The position numbers were made by a program, and so were the translations under genes. From NCBI GenBank assembly GCA_937948705.1, contig CALECF010000014.1, positions 1 to 44,614 of the forward strand: a stretch of DNA of 44,614 nt, written 5' to 3'. The notes below the pieces were generated by a model that had not been told where the DNA came from, did no database searches, and saw only the letters and a program-made list of their open reading frames with translations. This DNA comes from an uncultured Anaerosolibacter sp. GTDB taxonomy: Bacteria; Bacillota_A; Clostridia; Peptostreptococcales; Thermotaleaceae. This document shows, in pieces, positions 7,376 through 15,224 of the stretch. Each line of letters opens with the position of its first letter. The first letter of the stretch is position 1.

Positions 7376-8650
7376 TTATGCGATTGATTTTTCTACTACT
7401 GCTGAGTTAAATACCTTCTCGTCAAATTCACCCTCAGATTTTGCAACGATGATCGTACAGATTGCATCACCAGTGATGTTGATCGCTGTTCTTGACATAT
7501 CAAGAATTCTGTCGATACCGATGATCAATGCAATACCTTCGATTGGTAAACCAACTGCTTGTAATACCATGGATAACATGATTAATCCAACCCCTGGTAC
7601 CCCTGCTGTACCGATTGATGCCAACGTAGCTGTTAAGATTACAGTTAAGATCGCACCCATGGACAACGGAACGCCATATAGTTGTGAAATAAAGATTGTA
7701 GCAGCCCCTTGCATGATCGCTGTACCATCCATGTTAATTGTCGCACCTAGAGGAATTGTAAAAGATGCAATGCTCTTAGATACGCCAAGTCTTTCTTCAG
7801 TCGCTTCCAATGTGATAGGTAGTGTTGCACTGGAGCTCGCTGTGGAGAAGGCAACACCCATAACTGGTGCAAACTTTTTAAAGAATGTAATAGGACTTAA
7901 TTTTGTAAAAGCTACCAATAGTCCAGAATACGTAATACCTGCATGAAGTGCTAATGCAAACAATACGCAGAACATGTATTTTGCCAATGGCACCATGGCA
8001 GAGAATCCTAATCCTGTAAATGTCTTAGCAATTAAGCAGAACACACCGTATGGTGCTAACAACATAACAAAGCCGATCATTTTCATCATTAACTCATTCA
8101 ATTGATCGAAGATGGCAACAACACCCTTCACCTTGTCACCAAGGGAAGCTAACCCAACACCTACAAGCATTGCAAATGCGATAATTTGAAGCATTTCTCC
8201 AGCAGCCATTGCTGCTACAGGATTTGTAGGCACCATATCAGAAATAACCTTTACCAACGGCTTTGCTTCTGCAATCGTTGGCTCTGATTTTACAAGGGCT
8301 GACATATCCAGTCCGATACCAGGTTGAACTATAATTGAAAGAACAATCGCAATCGTAATCGCTACTGCTGTCGTCACTAGATAGAAGGCCAAGGTCTTTG
8401 TTCCAACTCTACCTAATTTTCTAATGTCTGACATAGATGCTGCACCATTTGCAATTGATATGAATACCAACGGCACAACCATCATTTTGATTGCATTTAA
8501 AAATACAGTTCCTACAAGAGTGAATACTCCATTAACTAAGAATTTGTCTCTGAAATCTGATGCGCCCATTTTGTTAAGAATAAGACCGACAATAAGACCG
8601 ATAATAAGACCGATAAAAATTTTGGTGGTTAAACCCATTTTCTTGCTCAT
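7376..8650 (-). CDS. Dicarboxylate/amino-acid:cation symporter (GltP/GltT type, SLC1 family)
   Basis: A 424-residue membrane protein of the DAACS family, importing glutamate, aspartate or C4-dicarboxylates with Na+ or H+. The hallmark serine-rich hairpin ATASSSATLP-like motif (TASSSATLP, about residues 274-282) is present. So are NMDGTA in TM7 (about 308-313) and the second re-entrant loop AGVPGVG. There are about eight membrane segments, and the length is typical. The start is ATG 8650, seven bases after AAGGAGG; an ATG two codons earlier overlaps the ribosome site. It is directly downstream of a GlnL-like regulator gene but separated by a terminator, and a GlnL-type direct repeat lies in its upstream region. 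Glutamate or glutamine-related transport is thus the best guess. Confidence 0.93.
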   Translation of the reverse strand: MSKKMGLTTKIFIGLIIGLIVGLILNKMGASDFRDKFLVNGVFTLVGTVFLNAIKMMVVPLVFISIANGAASMSDIRKLGRVGTKTLAFYLVTTAVAITIAIVLSIIVQPGIGLDMSALVKSEPTIAEAKPLVKVISDMVPTNPVAAMAAGEMLQIIAFAMLVGVGLASLGDKVKGVVAIFDQLNELMMKMIGFVMLLAPYGVFCLIAKTFTGLGFSAMVPLAKYMFCVLFALALHAGITYSGLLVAFTKLSPITFFKKFAPVMGVAFSTASSSATLPITLEATEERLGVSKSIASFTIPLGATINMDGTAIMQGAATIFISQLYGVPLSMGAILTVILTATLASIGTAGVPGVGLIMLSMVLQAVGLPIEGIALIIGIDRILDMSRTAINITGDAICTIIVAKSEGEFDEKVFNSAVVEKSIA

Positions 8651-8716
8651 AAACATCCTCCTTTATTAATTTTTTGTAATAGAATGACTTCTCTATGATA
8701 TCATAGTTATTACCCT

Positions 8717-8732
8717 ACAGAAAAGTACAAAA
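8717..8732 (-). promoter_or_regulatory. Candidate GlnL-type operator upstream of symporter
   Basis: On the minus strand, TTTTGT-ACTT-TTCTGT matches the Bacillus subtilis GlnL direct repeat TTTTGT-N4-TTTTGT as I remember it, with one mismatch. It lies about 70 bases upstream of the symporter start and just upstream of a possible -10 (TATGAT, near 8695-8700). A GlnL-like regulator is encoded next door. The site overlaps the T-run of the regulator gene's terminator, so part of the match could be accidental. Confidence 0.4.
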
Positions 8733-8760
8733 AAAAACCAAAACATACAGTTTTAGTTTG
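8729..8760 (-). terminator. Terminator of the GlnKL-like operon
   Basis: On the minus strand AAACTAAAAC (8759-8750) pairs with GTTTTGGTTT (8744-8735), one pair being a wobble. The stem runs into a tract of nine T. It begins 33 bases after the response-regulator stop. The stem is AT-rich and therefore weak. Confidence 0.6.
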
Positions 8761-8792
8761 ATAATTGCAAGTTTTCTCTTTTCTGCAAGTTA

Positions 8793-9695
8793 TCATGATT
8801 CGTTTTTCATCTCCATCATGATCCCCTCTATGAATTTTCTAACACTGATTTTCCCGCCATAGGTGGATTTTCCCCGGATATAATCCATCTGATTTCGCAC
8901 TTCCTTAAAATCAAAAATAGTATTTCCATATTTTATGAAGGTATCATTGCCATAATCTTCGATGCCTAGATTCGCTATGTTCTTTAGCGCCTTGTTGATC
9001 GCTCTTCGAATCCTTTGCTCAATGGCAGCCACATTGGTTGAAATCTCGTATTCATCCTTATACTTTTGATTAAGCATGGCAAAGGATTCTGATATTTTTT
9101 GACTCAACAGTTTTCCCCGTACTTCCTCTTTTTGTTCAAGAAGAATTGCAATCATTTCTACAATATCGTTACTTCCGGCTTCGCCGAGGATTCCGAGCTG
9201 AGAAAGAATCTTTTTAATCCGATCCTTTTCTGTTGTGACATTTACGTCCTTCCCACCGGTATACTCTTTCAATACATTCATGCTATAAATAGCCTTCTCA
9301 AAGGAATGGATTACTTCTTGCATCTTCAGCTTTTCTTTCACCTTATTAATAATTGATACCACTTCTACGACATTGATGGGTTTATTGATATAAAATTCTA
9401 TCCCCCTTGTATATGCTTTCGATACCATTTCCTTGACAATCACCTGGGAAATCATGATATAGTTCGCGTGAATGCCCATATCCTTAAGAGTTGATACGAT
9501 GGCAATACCATCCATTCCTGGCAGCAGCAAATCTACCAACACGATTTGAGGCCTTAAATCTTTAATCTCTTCTACTGCGTGGATGCCGTCCTCTGATTCA
9601 CCAATGACATCCCCTAAATTATATTGATCAATGATATTTCTTAAAACCTTCCGGATGCTCTTATCATCATCCACAATATAAAAACTTGGGTTCAT
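8793..9695 (-). CDS. Response regulator, GlnL/YcbB type
   Basis: A 300-residue regulator with an N-terminal receiver domain (about residues 4-120) and a C-terminal YcbB-type DNA-binding region (about 165-295). The acidic pair is Asp9-Asp10, the phosphoacceptor is Asp55 in LVDLLLPGMDG, and the conserved Lys lies in INKP. The C-terminal part holds IEQRIRRAINKAL and QMDYIRGKS, which I recognise from Bacillus GlnL, the regulator of glutaminase and glutamine transport. The start is ATG 9695, eight bases after AGGAG; the longer open frame overlaps the kinase gene and lacks a better site. It is the last gene of a three-gene operon, 11 bases after the kinase. Confidence 0.9.
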   Translation of the reverse strand: MNPSFYIVDDDKSIRKVLRNIIDQYNLGDVIGESEDGIHAVEEIKDLRPQIVLVDLLLPGMDGIAIVSTLKDMGIHANYIMISQVIVKEMVSKAYTRGIEFYINKPINVVEVVSIINKVKEKLKMQEVIHSFEKAIYSMNVLKEYTGGKDVNVTTEKDRIKKILSQLGILGEAGSNDIVEMIAILLEQKEEVRGKLLSQKISESFAMLNQKYKDEYEISTNVAAIEQRIRRAINKALKNIANLGIEDYGNDTFIKYGNTIFDFKEVRNQMDYIRGKSTYGGKISVRKFIEGIMMEMKNES

Positions 9696-9706
9696 GCCAT
9701 CAACTC

Positions 9707-10969
9707 CTATTCTGTAAAGTTTGAAAGGGGAATCTGGATGGTAAAAGTTGTCCATCCATCCTTGAGAGAGCTTGCTTCCAATTGTCCGCTAAAATGCTTT
9801 TCTACGATGTGTTTTGCATGGGTAAGTCCTATCCCAGTAGACATTTCTCCTGTTACTGGATTGTATTTTGTAGAGAAACCTGGCTCAAAAATTAAATCTA
9901 AATCCGAATCATCAATCCCTTTGCCGTTATCCTTTACCTTAAATAAGCAACTTTTTCCCGATATTTCCTGGGTAATGCTAATCATTCCTGATTCATCAAT
10001 GGCATCAATGGCATTGGTAATTAAATTATTCAATACAGAGATCAATTGGTAAAAATCCCGGGTGCTAAAATTTTGCTGATACTTAAATCGTAAAAGAATA
10101 CGCTTTTCATTCATTGCAATCAGTTTTTCCGTATTGTCTTTAATGATATGATAAATTTCCTTTACACTCATGTATAAGCTTCTATCTTCTTCAGAGAGAG
10201 TTTTTTCTATACCAGACACAACGCGGATGTAGTCTTTTTTTACTTCATGGATATCCTTGGCCACTAGGAGGGCCTCGTCCTTTAAATCTCTATCCTGCAG
10301 CCGCTCATACAATCGGTAACTCCTTCTCATGGCTTCTTCAATATCTACAATAGATTTTCTCAGGAAAAAAACTTCTGATTTTAGGCTAGCCATAAAAAGA
10401 ATTAACTCTTTATACTTTCGCTCTTTCTGCTCCCTTTCATAACGGTGCATGTAATAGTTAATAACCTCATATACGACAACCGTGATAATAGAACGCATCA
10501 GCCCCATAAGAATAAGGGCCAAAACAACAATCTCAAAAGGATGATCAATGCGGCTCTTGCGCACCGCAACCTCAATAATATTTGAAATACTATCACACAG
10601 CCATAGGAAAAGTATGATTTGCTCCCCTTTTCCCAACTTTTCTCGAACACGCAGCATTTCAAACAATATACCATATAGGAAATAAAAAATTGCACCAGGG
10701 GCATATAAGGTAATCGCACTGGCTATCTCTGCCTCTGGGTTTCCAATCAAATAAACAAAGGTTCGAAAGAGAAAGATAGATACCCCAACGGCATTGGTGG
10801 CAGTCATAATAGACATATCCTTGAAAAATATTAGCATGAGAGATAGGGCCGTAACACTAAAAGAAAATCTAAATCCAGAAGCAAAAGGATTTAGATATAT
10901 TTGACCCGTAAAGGCAGTTAAAATACAGATGATAAATAGTTTTTCTAGATCTTTTCTTTTCGCAATCAA
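9707..10969 (-). CDS. Membrane sensor histidine kinase, GlnK/YcbA type
   Basis: A 420-residue kinase partner of the downstream regulator. The first ~175 residues hold five to six hydrophobic segments. A helical linker follows, with a probable phosphoacceptor His241 in AKDIHEVKKDY. The ATPase domain has an N box NNLITNAIDAI (about 311-321), DNGKGI and TGIGL. The histidine context differs from classic H-boxes but resembles GlnK-type kinases as I remember them. There is no extracellular sensing domain, so the signal is probably sensed within the membrane or inside the cell. The start is TTG 10969 with AGGAGAAGG upstream, 15 bases after the preceding gene. Confidence 0.88.
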   Translation of the reverse strand: MIAKRKDLEKLFIICILTAFTGQIYLNPFASGFRFSFSVTALSLMLIFFKDMSIMTATNAVGVSIFLFRTFVYLIGNPEAEIASAITLYAPGAIFYFLYGILFEMLRVREKLGKGEQIILFLWLCDSISNIIEVAVRKSRIDHPFEIVVLALILMGLMRSIITVVVYEVINYYMHRYEREQKERKYKELILFMASLKSEVFFLRKSIVDIEEAMRRSYRLYERLQDRDLKDEALLVAKDIHEVKKDYIRVVSGIEKTLSEEDRSLYMSVKEIYHIIKDNTEKLIAMNEKRILLRFKYQQNFSTRDFYQLISVLNNLITNAIDAIDESGMISITQEISGKSCLFKVKDNGKGIDDSDLDLIFEPGFSTKYNPVTGEMSTGIGLTHAKHIVEKHFSGQLEASSLKDGWTTFTIQIPLSNFTE

Positions 10970-10984
10970 TACAATACCTTCTCC

Positions 10985-11545
10985 TTACACTTGATAATAC
11001 AATATAATTTCCGATTCAGATGCCTTTTCCTTTACGATTAAGAACTGATTAAAATTCAATTCGCAGAATTCCACCAACTCTTTGATACTACATTGTCTTT
11101 CGCACACATCGATGACCTTTACCGTCACTTCGTCCCAACCGTACCCCATGAGTCTTCTGGCAGCATCCTTATGGATCAGTTCAAGGGGGACTGAACCAAA
11201 GACATTTCCTCTCATGATCTCATAGGTCTGCCAAAAACGATTATGTATATCTAGAGCCTTAGCCTCTTTCAAATCCTCTGTGCGTTTCTTTGAAAATTCT
11301 TCTAGATAGGTTCCCTCATAATAGTTCTTTTTTAAGATGGGTTTATAAAGGAACTTGATCTCATTGATGATATCCAGCTTAATATTGCTTAAAGCACTTT
11401 TCTTCGCCTGGATTTCTCCACGAATTTCTTCACAGGTTTGTATCATTTCATCTATTAGCTTTTCTAGAACTACTTTATTTCCCGTATTGGTACTCTTTTC
11501 AATTTCATAGGTAATCCGTTTTATTTCATGAACTTTATGCTGCAT
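10985..11545 (-). CDS. Unknown protein, first gene of GlnKL-like operon
   Basis: A 186-residue soluble, mostly helical protein I do not recognise. The first ~70 residues are a long charged helix with heptad character. The middle contains many Lys, Glu and Tyr, and the end (about 125-186) reads like a compact alpha/beta domain with two Cys (ERQCSIKELVEFCELNF). There is no signal peptide or membrane segment. ATG 11545 follows AAGGGG. The gene is 15 bases upstream of the kinase, and an extended -10 precedes it, so it heads the operon and probably takes part in the same signalling path, perhaps as an accessory or sensor. That role is inference from position. Confidence 0.85.
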   Translation of the reverse strand: MQHKVHEIKRITYEIEKSTNTGNKVVLEKLIDEMIQTCEEIRGEIQAKKSALSNIKLDIINEIKFLYKPILKKNYYEGTYLEEFSKKRTEDLKEAKALDIHNRFWQTYEIMRGNVFGSVPLELIHKDAARRLMGYGWDEVTVKVIDVCERQCSIKELVEFCELNFNQFLIVKEKASESEIILYYQV

Positions 11546-11583
11546 CTAAATCCCCTTCCGATATACGCACTTGTACTATTCCT

Positions 11584-11592
11584 ATTATAGCA
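11584..11592 (-). promoter_or_regulatory. Extended -10 promoter of the GlnKL-like operon
   Basis: TGCTATAAT on the minus strand (11592-11584) is a perfect extended -10, 39 bases before the ATG at 11545. No strong -35 is seen. Confidence 0.55.
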
Positions 11593-11750
11593 TTAATTTG
11601 AAATAGTCCGCTAGAAAAATCATAGCAAATGATTCTAATAGCCTATAGAATGAATAGGGTTGCAAATCATTCCTTTGAAGCATACTAAGTCGTTGTATTA
11701 CAAATACTTTATGGTATCAATATATCATCATATAGAAATGGAGGTTCATT

Positions 11751-12041
11751 ATGAAATGTCCGAATTGTGAAAAAGGTAATCTACTTCTCAAAGATGAGGT
11801 GACCTATGTCTACCTTTATGACCTAGCTGACGACGGTAAGGTGAAGTGGCAGGATCAAGAAGGCTATACGTCTTATCTTTTTGTCGATAGAGAACAAAAG
11901 GATTTCAAACAGTATGTTCAATGCAACAATTGCAGTGAAGTCTATGACCATATCGTAGAACGGGCCCACGATATGGATATGATCATTCTCAAAAAAGCCA
12001 TCCATTCCAATGGACCAGTATCCAACGACTTTTTCGTATAA
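11751..12041 (+). CDS. Small zinc-ribbon-like protein
   Basis: A 96-residue protein with two cysteine pairs, CPNC at residues 3-6 and CNNC at 58-61, spaced as in a zinc ribbon. The segment between is acidic and aromatic (YVYLYD, YLFVD). The C-terminal tail lacks any known domain. Single zinc ribbons of this size may bind nucleic acid or protein; there is no evidence which. ATG 11751 follows GGAGG with seven bases of spacing. The gene stands alone and diverges from the GlnKL-like operon across 205 bases. Confidence 0.8.
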   Translation: MKCPNCEKGNLLLKDEVTYVYLYDLADDGKVKWQDQEGYTSYLFVDREQKDFKQYVQCNNCSEVYDHIVERAHDMDMIILKKAIHSNGPVSNDFFV

Positions 12042-12088
12042 AGAAGCATCCATAAGTGTTTTATCCCTTTCATCCTTCTTCTTTTTAC

Positions 12089-12116
12089 CGTATAGGAGAG
12101 TAGACTCTCCTATACG
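12089..12116. repeat. Perfect hairpin upstream of terminator
   Basis: CGTATAGGAGAG (12089-12100) and CTCTCCTATACG (12105-12116) form a perfect twelve-pair stem with a TAGA loop. Neither side has a T-run, so it is not a standard terminator by itself. It stands four bases from a second hairpin that is one. Confidence 0.8.
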
Positions 12117-12120
12117 ATAA

Positions 12121-12145
12121 AAAAACACCTATTTCAGGTGTTTTT
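12121..12145. terminator. Bidirectional terminator
   Basis: AAAAACACCT (12121-12130) pairs with AGGTGTTTTT (12136-12145) around a five-base loop. T-runs occur on both strands, so it can end both the zinc-ribbon gene and the convergent gene at 12148. Confidence 0.85.
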
Positions 12146-12147
12146 GC

Positions 12148-12789
12148 TTATTCTCTGTTCATATACTCTTCAAACTTTGAGTTTACTGCACCTTCTGCCC
12201 AGATGCAAAAAAACTCATCTGACTTGTAGAAATAGAGCTCATCGGTTTTTATTGCATGCTTCCATGTACCTGTATGAAAGGTGTACTCGCCCTTTTGGAA
12301 AACATCTTCAATGATTCTCATGTTTTCTTCATACAAATCTCCGTAAACTTCCCCCAGGGATTTATAATCTAAACCCATTCGAACATAGGTATCTATGGCC
12401 ATCGCCTTCAGCATCCAATCAAACTGCTTCGATAGGCGTATCAATAGTTTCCTATAATAAGCTTCCTTCACAAATATAGCCGTTTCGATATCCAATGTAG
12501 GCTTATACCCAGATTCCAACCGGGCAAATTGAAACTGATCCATGGGGATATAGCTTCTTTTACCAAAAGAATTAGTCAGTATTTCAAAGATTTCATGATC
12601 CTCAATCTTTCCAATGGCCATTTCTATCTCTTCTTCTGTCATTTCCTTATCTAGTCCAATGTTATAGCACATATTCAAAAACTCGCCTCGATTGACCCAT
12701 AGCCATTCATGTTGTTCTAATTTCTCAATATCAAGAACTTTTTCTAGGTTCTCAACCTGGGAAAGGGCTGATAAAATCTTATCCTTCAT
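12148..12789 (-). CDS. Unknown protein coupled to the O-antigen-ligase-like gene
   Basis: A 213-residue acidic, soluble protein with no family I recognise. The N-terminal ~75 residues are helical and charged. The central part has aromatic segments (KQFDWMLKAMAIDTYVRMGLDY), and the end is rich in Phe, Tyr and Trp (DELYFYKSDEFFCIW). There is no signal peptide. Its ATG (12789) lies inside the last codons of the upstream ligase-like gene (an 11-base overlap), with GGTGGAG as ribosome site. The two are therefore probably translated together and act in one process. Confidence 0.85.
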   Translation of the reverse strand: MKDKILSALSQVENLEKVLDIEKLEQHEWLWVNRGEFLNMCYNIGLDKEMTEEEIEMAIGKIEDHEIFEILTNSFGKRSYIPMDQFQFARLESGYKPTLDIETAIFVKEAYYRKLLIRLSKQFDWMLKAMAIDTYVRMGLDYKSLGEVYGDLYEENMRIIEDVFQKGEYTFHTGTWKHAIKTDELYFYKSDEFFCIWAEGAVNSKFEEYMNRE

Positions 12790-13990
12790 ATCTCCACCAC
12801 CTATGTTGTTTAGTCTCTTTGCTAAGCTTCATCCAAATCCCGTCAGAAATGGCCATCACCATCCATATAAAAATGGCATATTGAGGTGCAAAGACCACTG
12901 CATCGGTTAGGCCCTGAATCAGCAACGTCATATAAAACATGCTCATACCTACACCTATGCTCTTTATACCCTTATTCTGACTATAAATCACTATTTTTAT
13001 TGCATTATTTATGGCCTTGCCTAACATTACTGACAAAAGAGCTAGTCCAATCATCCCTGTTTCCGCCATGACATGGAGCAAAAGATTATGTCCATGAAAA
13101 ACTGGTGCTTTAATCTTCGTTGAGTATTGATCGATATACACCTGCATGGTATTTAATCCAGTCCCCAAAAGAGGATGATCTTGAATAATATCTACCACCG
13201 TTTTATATATTTCTATTCTATATTCGATACTACTATCTTTCGCTGCAAACTCTAGACTCATTCTCTTAGCATAATTATTTCCATCGATCCCGAGAGCCAA
13301 AATCAAAATAATCATACCATACACTACGTATCTTCTATTCTTTTTCAAAACAGTTAATACGATAACAGCGATAGCCAATGTCAGCAATGCCGCCCTAGAA
13401 TATGTAAAGATTAGACATATGGAACAGAGTATCAACGCTATGAAGTGAAGGGGCCTCTTCATCAGCTCTTCTATGGACCCAATGGTCATGCAGATCATTG
13501 AAACCAAATAGGCGCCCAATACATTGGGATTATACATGTTAGAATACACCCGGATTTGAATATCGTAAACATTTTTATCTACCCAAGATTTTGGCATAGC
13601 CGAAGGCTCAAGGGTGAAATACTGAACAATGCCGACCACCGATATCATTATACTGCCCAAAACTAGTATATCCATTAGTGTATCATATTCTTCCTGGGTT
13701 TCGAACTTATCACGAATAGTTATATATGCCACGATTTGTAGTATAATAAGAACAAATGCTTGAGATCCATAAAATTTATATTGGGTCTGAAGTAATTGGA
13801 AAATCAAGTATACAATGACACTACATAAAAGTCCATCCTTCTTGCAGATGGTGCCCATACTTATGGGCTTGGCCTTGAATATCTTGTATAAGCTGAGGAA
13901 TAATAGAGCGGTATATCCCATATATACAGAAATGGTGGCACCTATCATAGCAGCCATGACGATACGCTGTTCTATACGGTCATTTTCCAT
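12779..13990 (-). CDS. O-antigen ligase/polymerase-like membrane protein
   Basis: A 403-residue polytopic membrane protein with about ten to twelve hydrophobic segments. It shows the Wzy_C/O-antigen-ligase pattern: IFTYSRAALL (about residues 193-202), then a large loop with DHPLLGTGLNT and HGHNLLLHVMAETGMIGL (about 280-320). In this family the loop His and Arg residues take part in glycan transfer at the outer membrane face. A clostridial host has no LPS, so a surface or spore polysaccharide is more likely, or attachment of teichoic-like sugars. The start ATG 13990 follows AAGGAG. No glycosyltransferase cluster surrounds it, which is unusual for this family. Confidence 0.88.
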   Translation of the reverse strand: MENDRIEQRIVMAAMIGATISVYMGYTALLFLSLYKIFKAKPISMGTICKKDGLLCSVIVYLIFQLLQTQYKFYGSQAFVLIILQIVAYITIRDKFETQEEYDTLMDILVLGSIMISVVGIVQYFTLEPSAMPKSWVDKNVYDIQIRVYSNMYNPNVLGAYLVSMICMTIGSIEELMKRPLHFIALILCSICLIFTYSRAALLTLAIAVIVLTVLKKNRRYVVYGMIILILALGIDGNNYAKRMSLEFAAKDSSIEYRIEIYKTVVDIIQDHPLLGTGLNTMQVYIDQYSTKIKAPVFHGHNLLLHVMAETGMIGLALLSVMLGKAINNAIKIVIYSQNKGIKSIGVGMSMFYMTLLIQGLTDAVVFAPQYAIFIWMVMAISDGIWMKLSKETKQHRWWRYEG

Positions 13991-14092
13991 CGTTTATTCT
14001 CCTTATACGATTATTTCCAGTTCATCCAAGTCATATTGTAGCATATGCATGAAGGAAAGACTATGGAATATATCTAAAGGAGCGTTTTTGAA

Positions 14093-14569
14093 ATGGTAAA
14101 TGGTAATTATATTGGTGTAGGAGGATTGCTTTGCCATCTCAATCAATATCTTTTGCTAAAGCACACCTATGGAGAATATCAGGGACAGTGGATTCTCCCT
14201 GGGGGGCATGTCAATCCAGGGGAGCATATAGATGATGCCATTGTCCGTGAATTTAAAGAAGAAACCATGGTGGATGTCATCCCCCGGGGAATTTTGGCTC
14301 TTCGCTCTCGACAAAGAAGCACTACTTCCCTTGATTGCTATATTGTATTTCTAGTGGACTATGTCGCTGGTCAGCCAGCCAGTGATCATCGGGAAAATGA
14401 TGCTGTCCAGTTTTTTAGTCTAGAGGAAATAAATAGCATGAACAATATCATTGAATTGTCAAAGATTATTATTAATGACTTCCATGCTTGTAGATTAAAG
14501 GTATTAGAAGAATCCAAGACCTATAAGCCTCAAGGAATAGACTCCGAATTTCTACGACTGTACCTCTAA
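14093..14569 (+). CDS. NUDIX hydrolase
   Basis: A 158-residue NUDIX protein. The box starts GGHVNPGE and runs to REFKEET (about residues 41-63) with the key Glu residues intact, in the context QWILPGGH. This context is closer to ADP-ribose or general nucleoside-diphosphate hydrolases than to MutT. A C-terminal tail of ~35 residues follows the domain. ATG 14093 follows AAAGGAG with about ten bases of spacing. It diverges from the O-antigen-ligase-like gene and precedes the HAD phosphatase on the same strand by 116 bases. Substrate is unknown. Confidence 0.87.
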   Translation: MVNGNYIGVGGLLCHLNQYLLLKHTYGEYQGQWILPGGHVNPGEHIDDAIVREFKEETMVDVIPRGILALRSRQRSTTSLDCYIVFLVDYVAGQPASDHRENDAVQFFSLEEINSMNNIIELSKIIINDFHACRLKVLEESKTYKPQGIDSEFLRLYL

Positions 14570-14685
14570 ATGATCATCTGAAAACATCGTTTCCGAGTAA
14601 CTCATAGCAGCAGTATTAATTGTTAAGTAACAAGGTAAACTATAGTAATCTAATGGAATTCTATAGACACAGCTAGGAGGTTTTT

Positions 14686-15195
14686 ATGCAGAAAGCAGTA
14701 TTTCTTGATCGCGACGGTGTAATTAATGACAACAGAGTCCCGGTAAATAAGCCTGAAGATTTTATTTTTTTTCCATGGACATTTGAAGCTGTCAAAATGC
14801 TAAATGATGATGGTTATCAGGTGTTTGTTGTTACCAACCAGGGTGGTATTGAGATGGGTCACTTTACCCATGAAAATCTTAAAGACATCCATGATAAGAT
14901 GTTGTCAGATTTTAAATCGAATGCGGTTGTCATCCATGGTGTAGCCTACTGCCCCCATTTCAAGTCAAAATGTGAATGTAGAAAGCCAGCACCGGGTATG
15001 CTCCTAAAGCTTGCCCAAGAACACCATATCGATCTTAAGTCCTCCTTTATGGTAGGCGATCGCGGTTTCGATATTGAAGCAGGCCGCCAAGCTGGCTGCA
15101 AAACCATAAAGCTAGGCACTCCCTATGCAAAGGCTGACTACACCGTTTCAAATCTACTTGAAGCGACAAAGCTAATCATCTCCGTAAACAAATAA
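14686..15195 (+). CDS. HAD-IIIA phosphatase, GmhB-like
   Basis: A 169-residue HAD phosphatase of the histidinol-phosphate/heptose-bisphosphate phosphatase group. The motifs are FLDRDGVIN (residues 5-13; nucleophile Asp and acid Asp), VTNQ (motif II), CRKPAPGM (motif III Lys) and MVGDRGFDIEAG (motif IV). The segment CPHFKSKCECRKP supplies the Cys/His zinc loop typical of GmhB. In Gram-negatives GmhB makes heptose 1-phosphate for LPS; here the sugar phosphate is probably for another surface glycan or a nucleotide-sugar. ATG 14686 has GGAGG at ideal spacing. Confidence 0.88.
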   Translation: MQKAVFLDRDGVINDNRVPVNKPEDFIFFPWTFEAVKMLNDDGYQVFVVTNQGGIEMGHFTHENLKDIHDKMLSDFKSNAVVIHGVAYCPHFKSKCECRKPAPGMLLKLAQEHHIDLKSSFMVGDRGFDIEAGRQAGCKTIKLGTPYAKADYTVSNLLEATKLIISVNK

Positions 15196-15219
15196 ATACC
15201 AGCATCTTTGCTGGTATTT
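15194..15219. terminator. Bidirectional terminator
   Basis: AAATACCAGCA (15194-15204) and TGCTGGTATTT (15209-15219) form an eleven-pair stem with a TCTT loop. It lies between the convergent HAD gene and the CitB-like regulator gene. Confidence 0.85.
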
Positions 15220-15224
15220 ATTCA

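Noticed and set aside
7350..7946. 198-codon open frame on the plus strand
   Set aside because: Lies wholly antisense to the symporter gene and mirrors its codon bias; no ribosome site. The symporter frame has clear family motifs.
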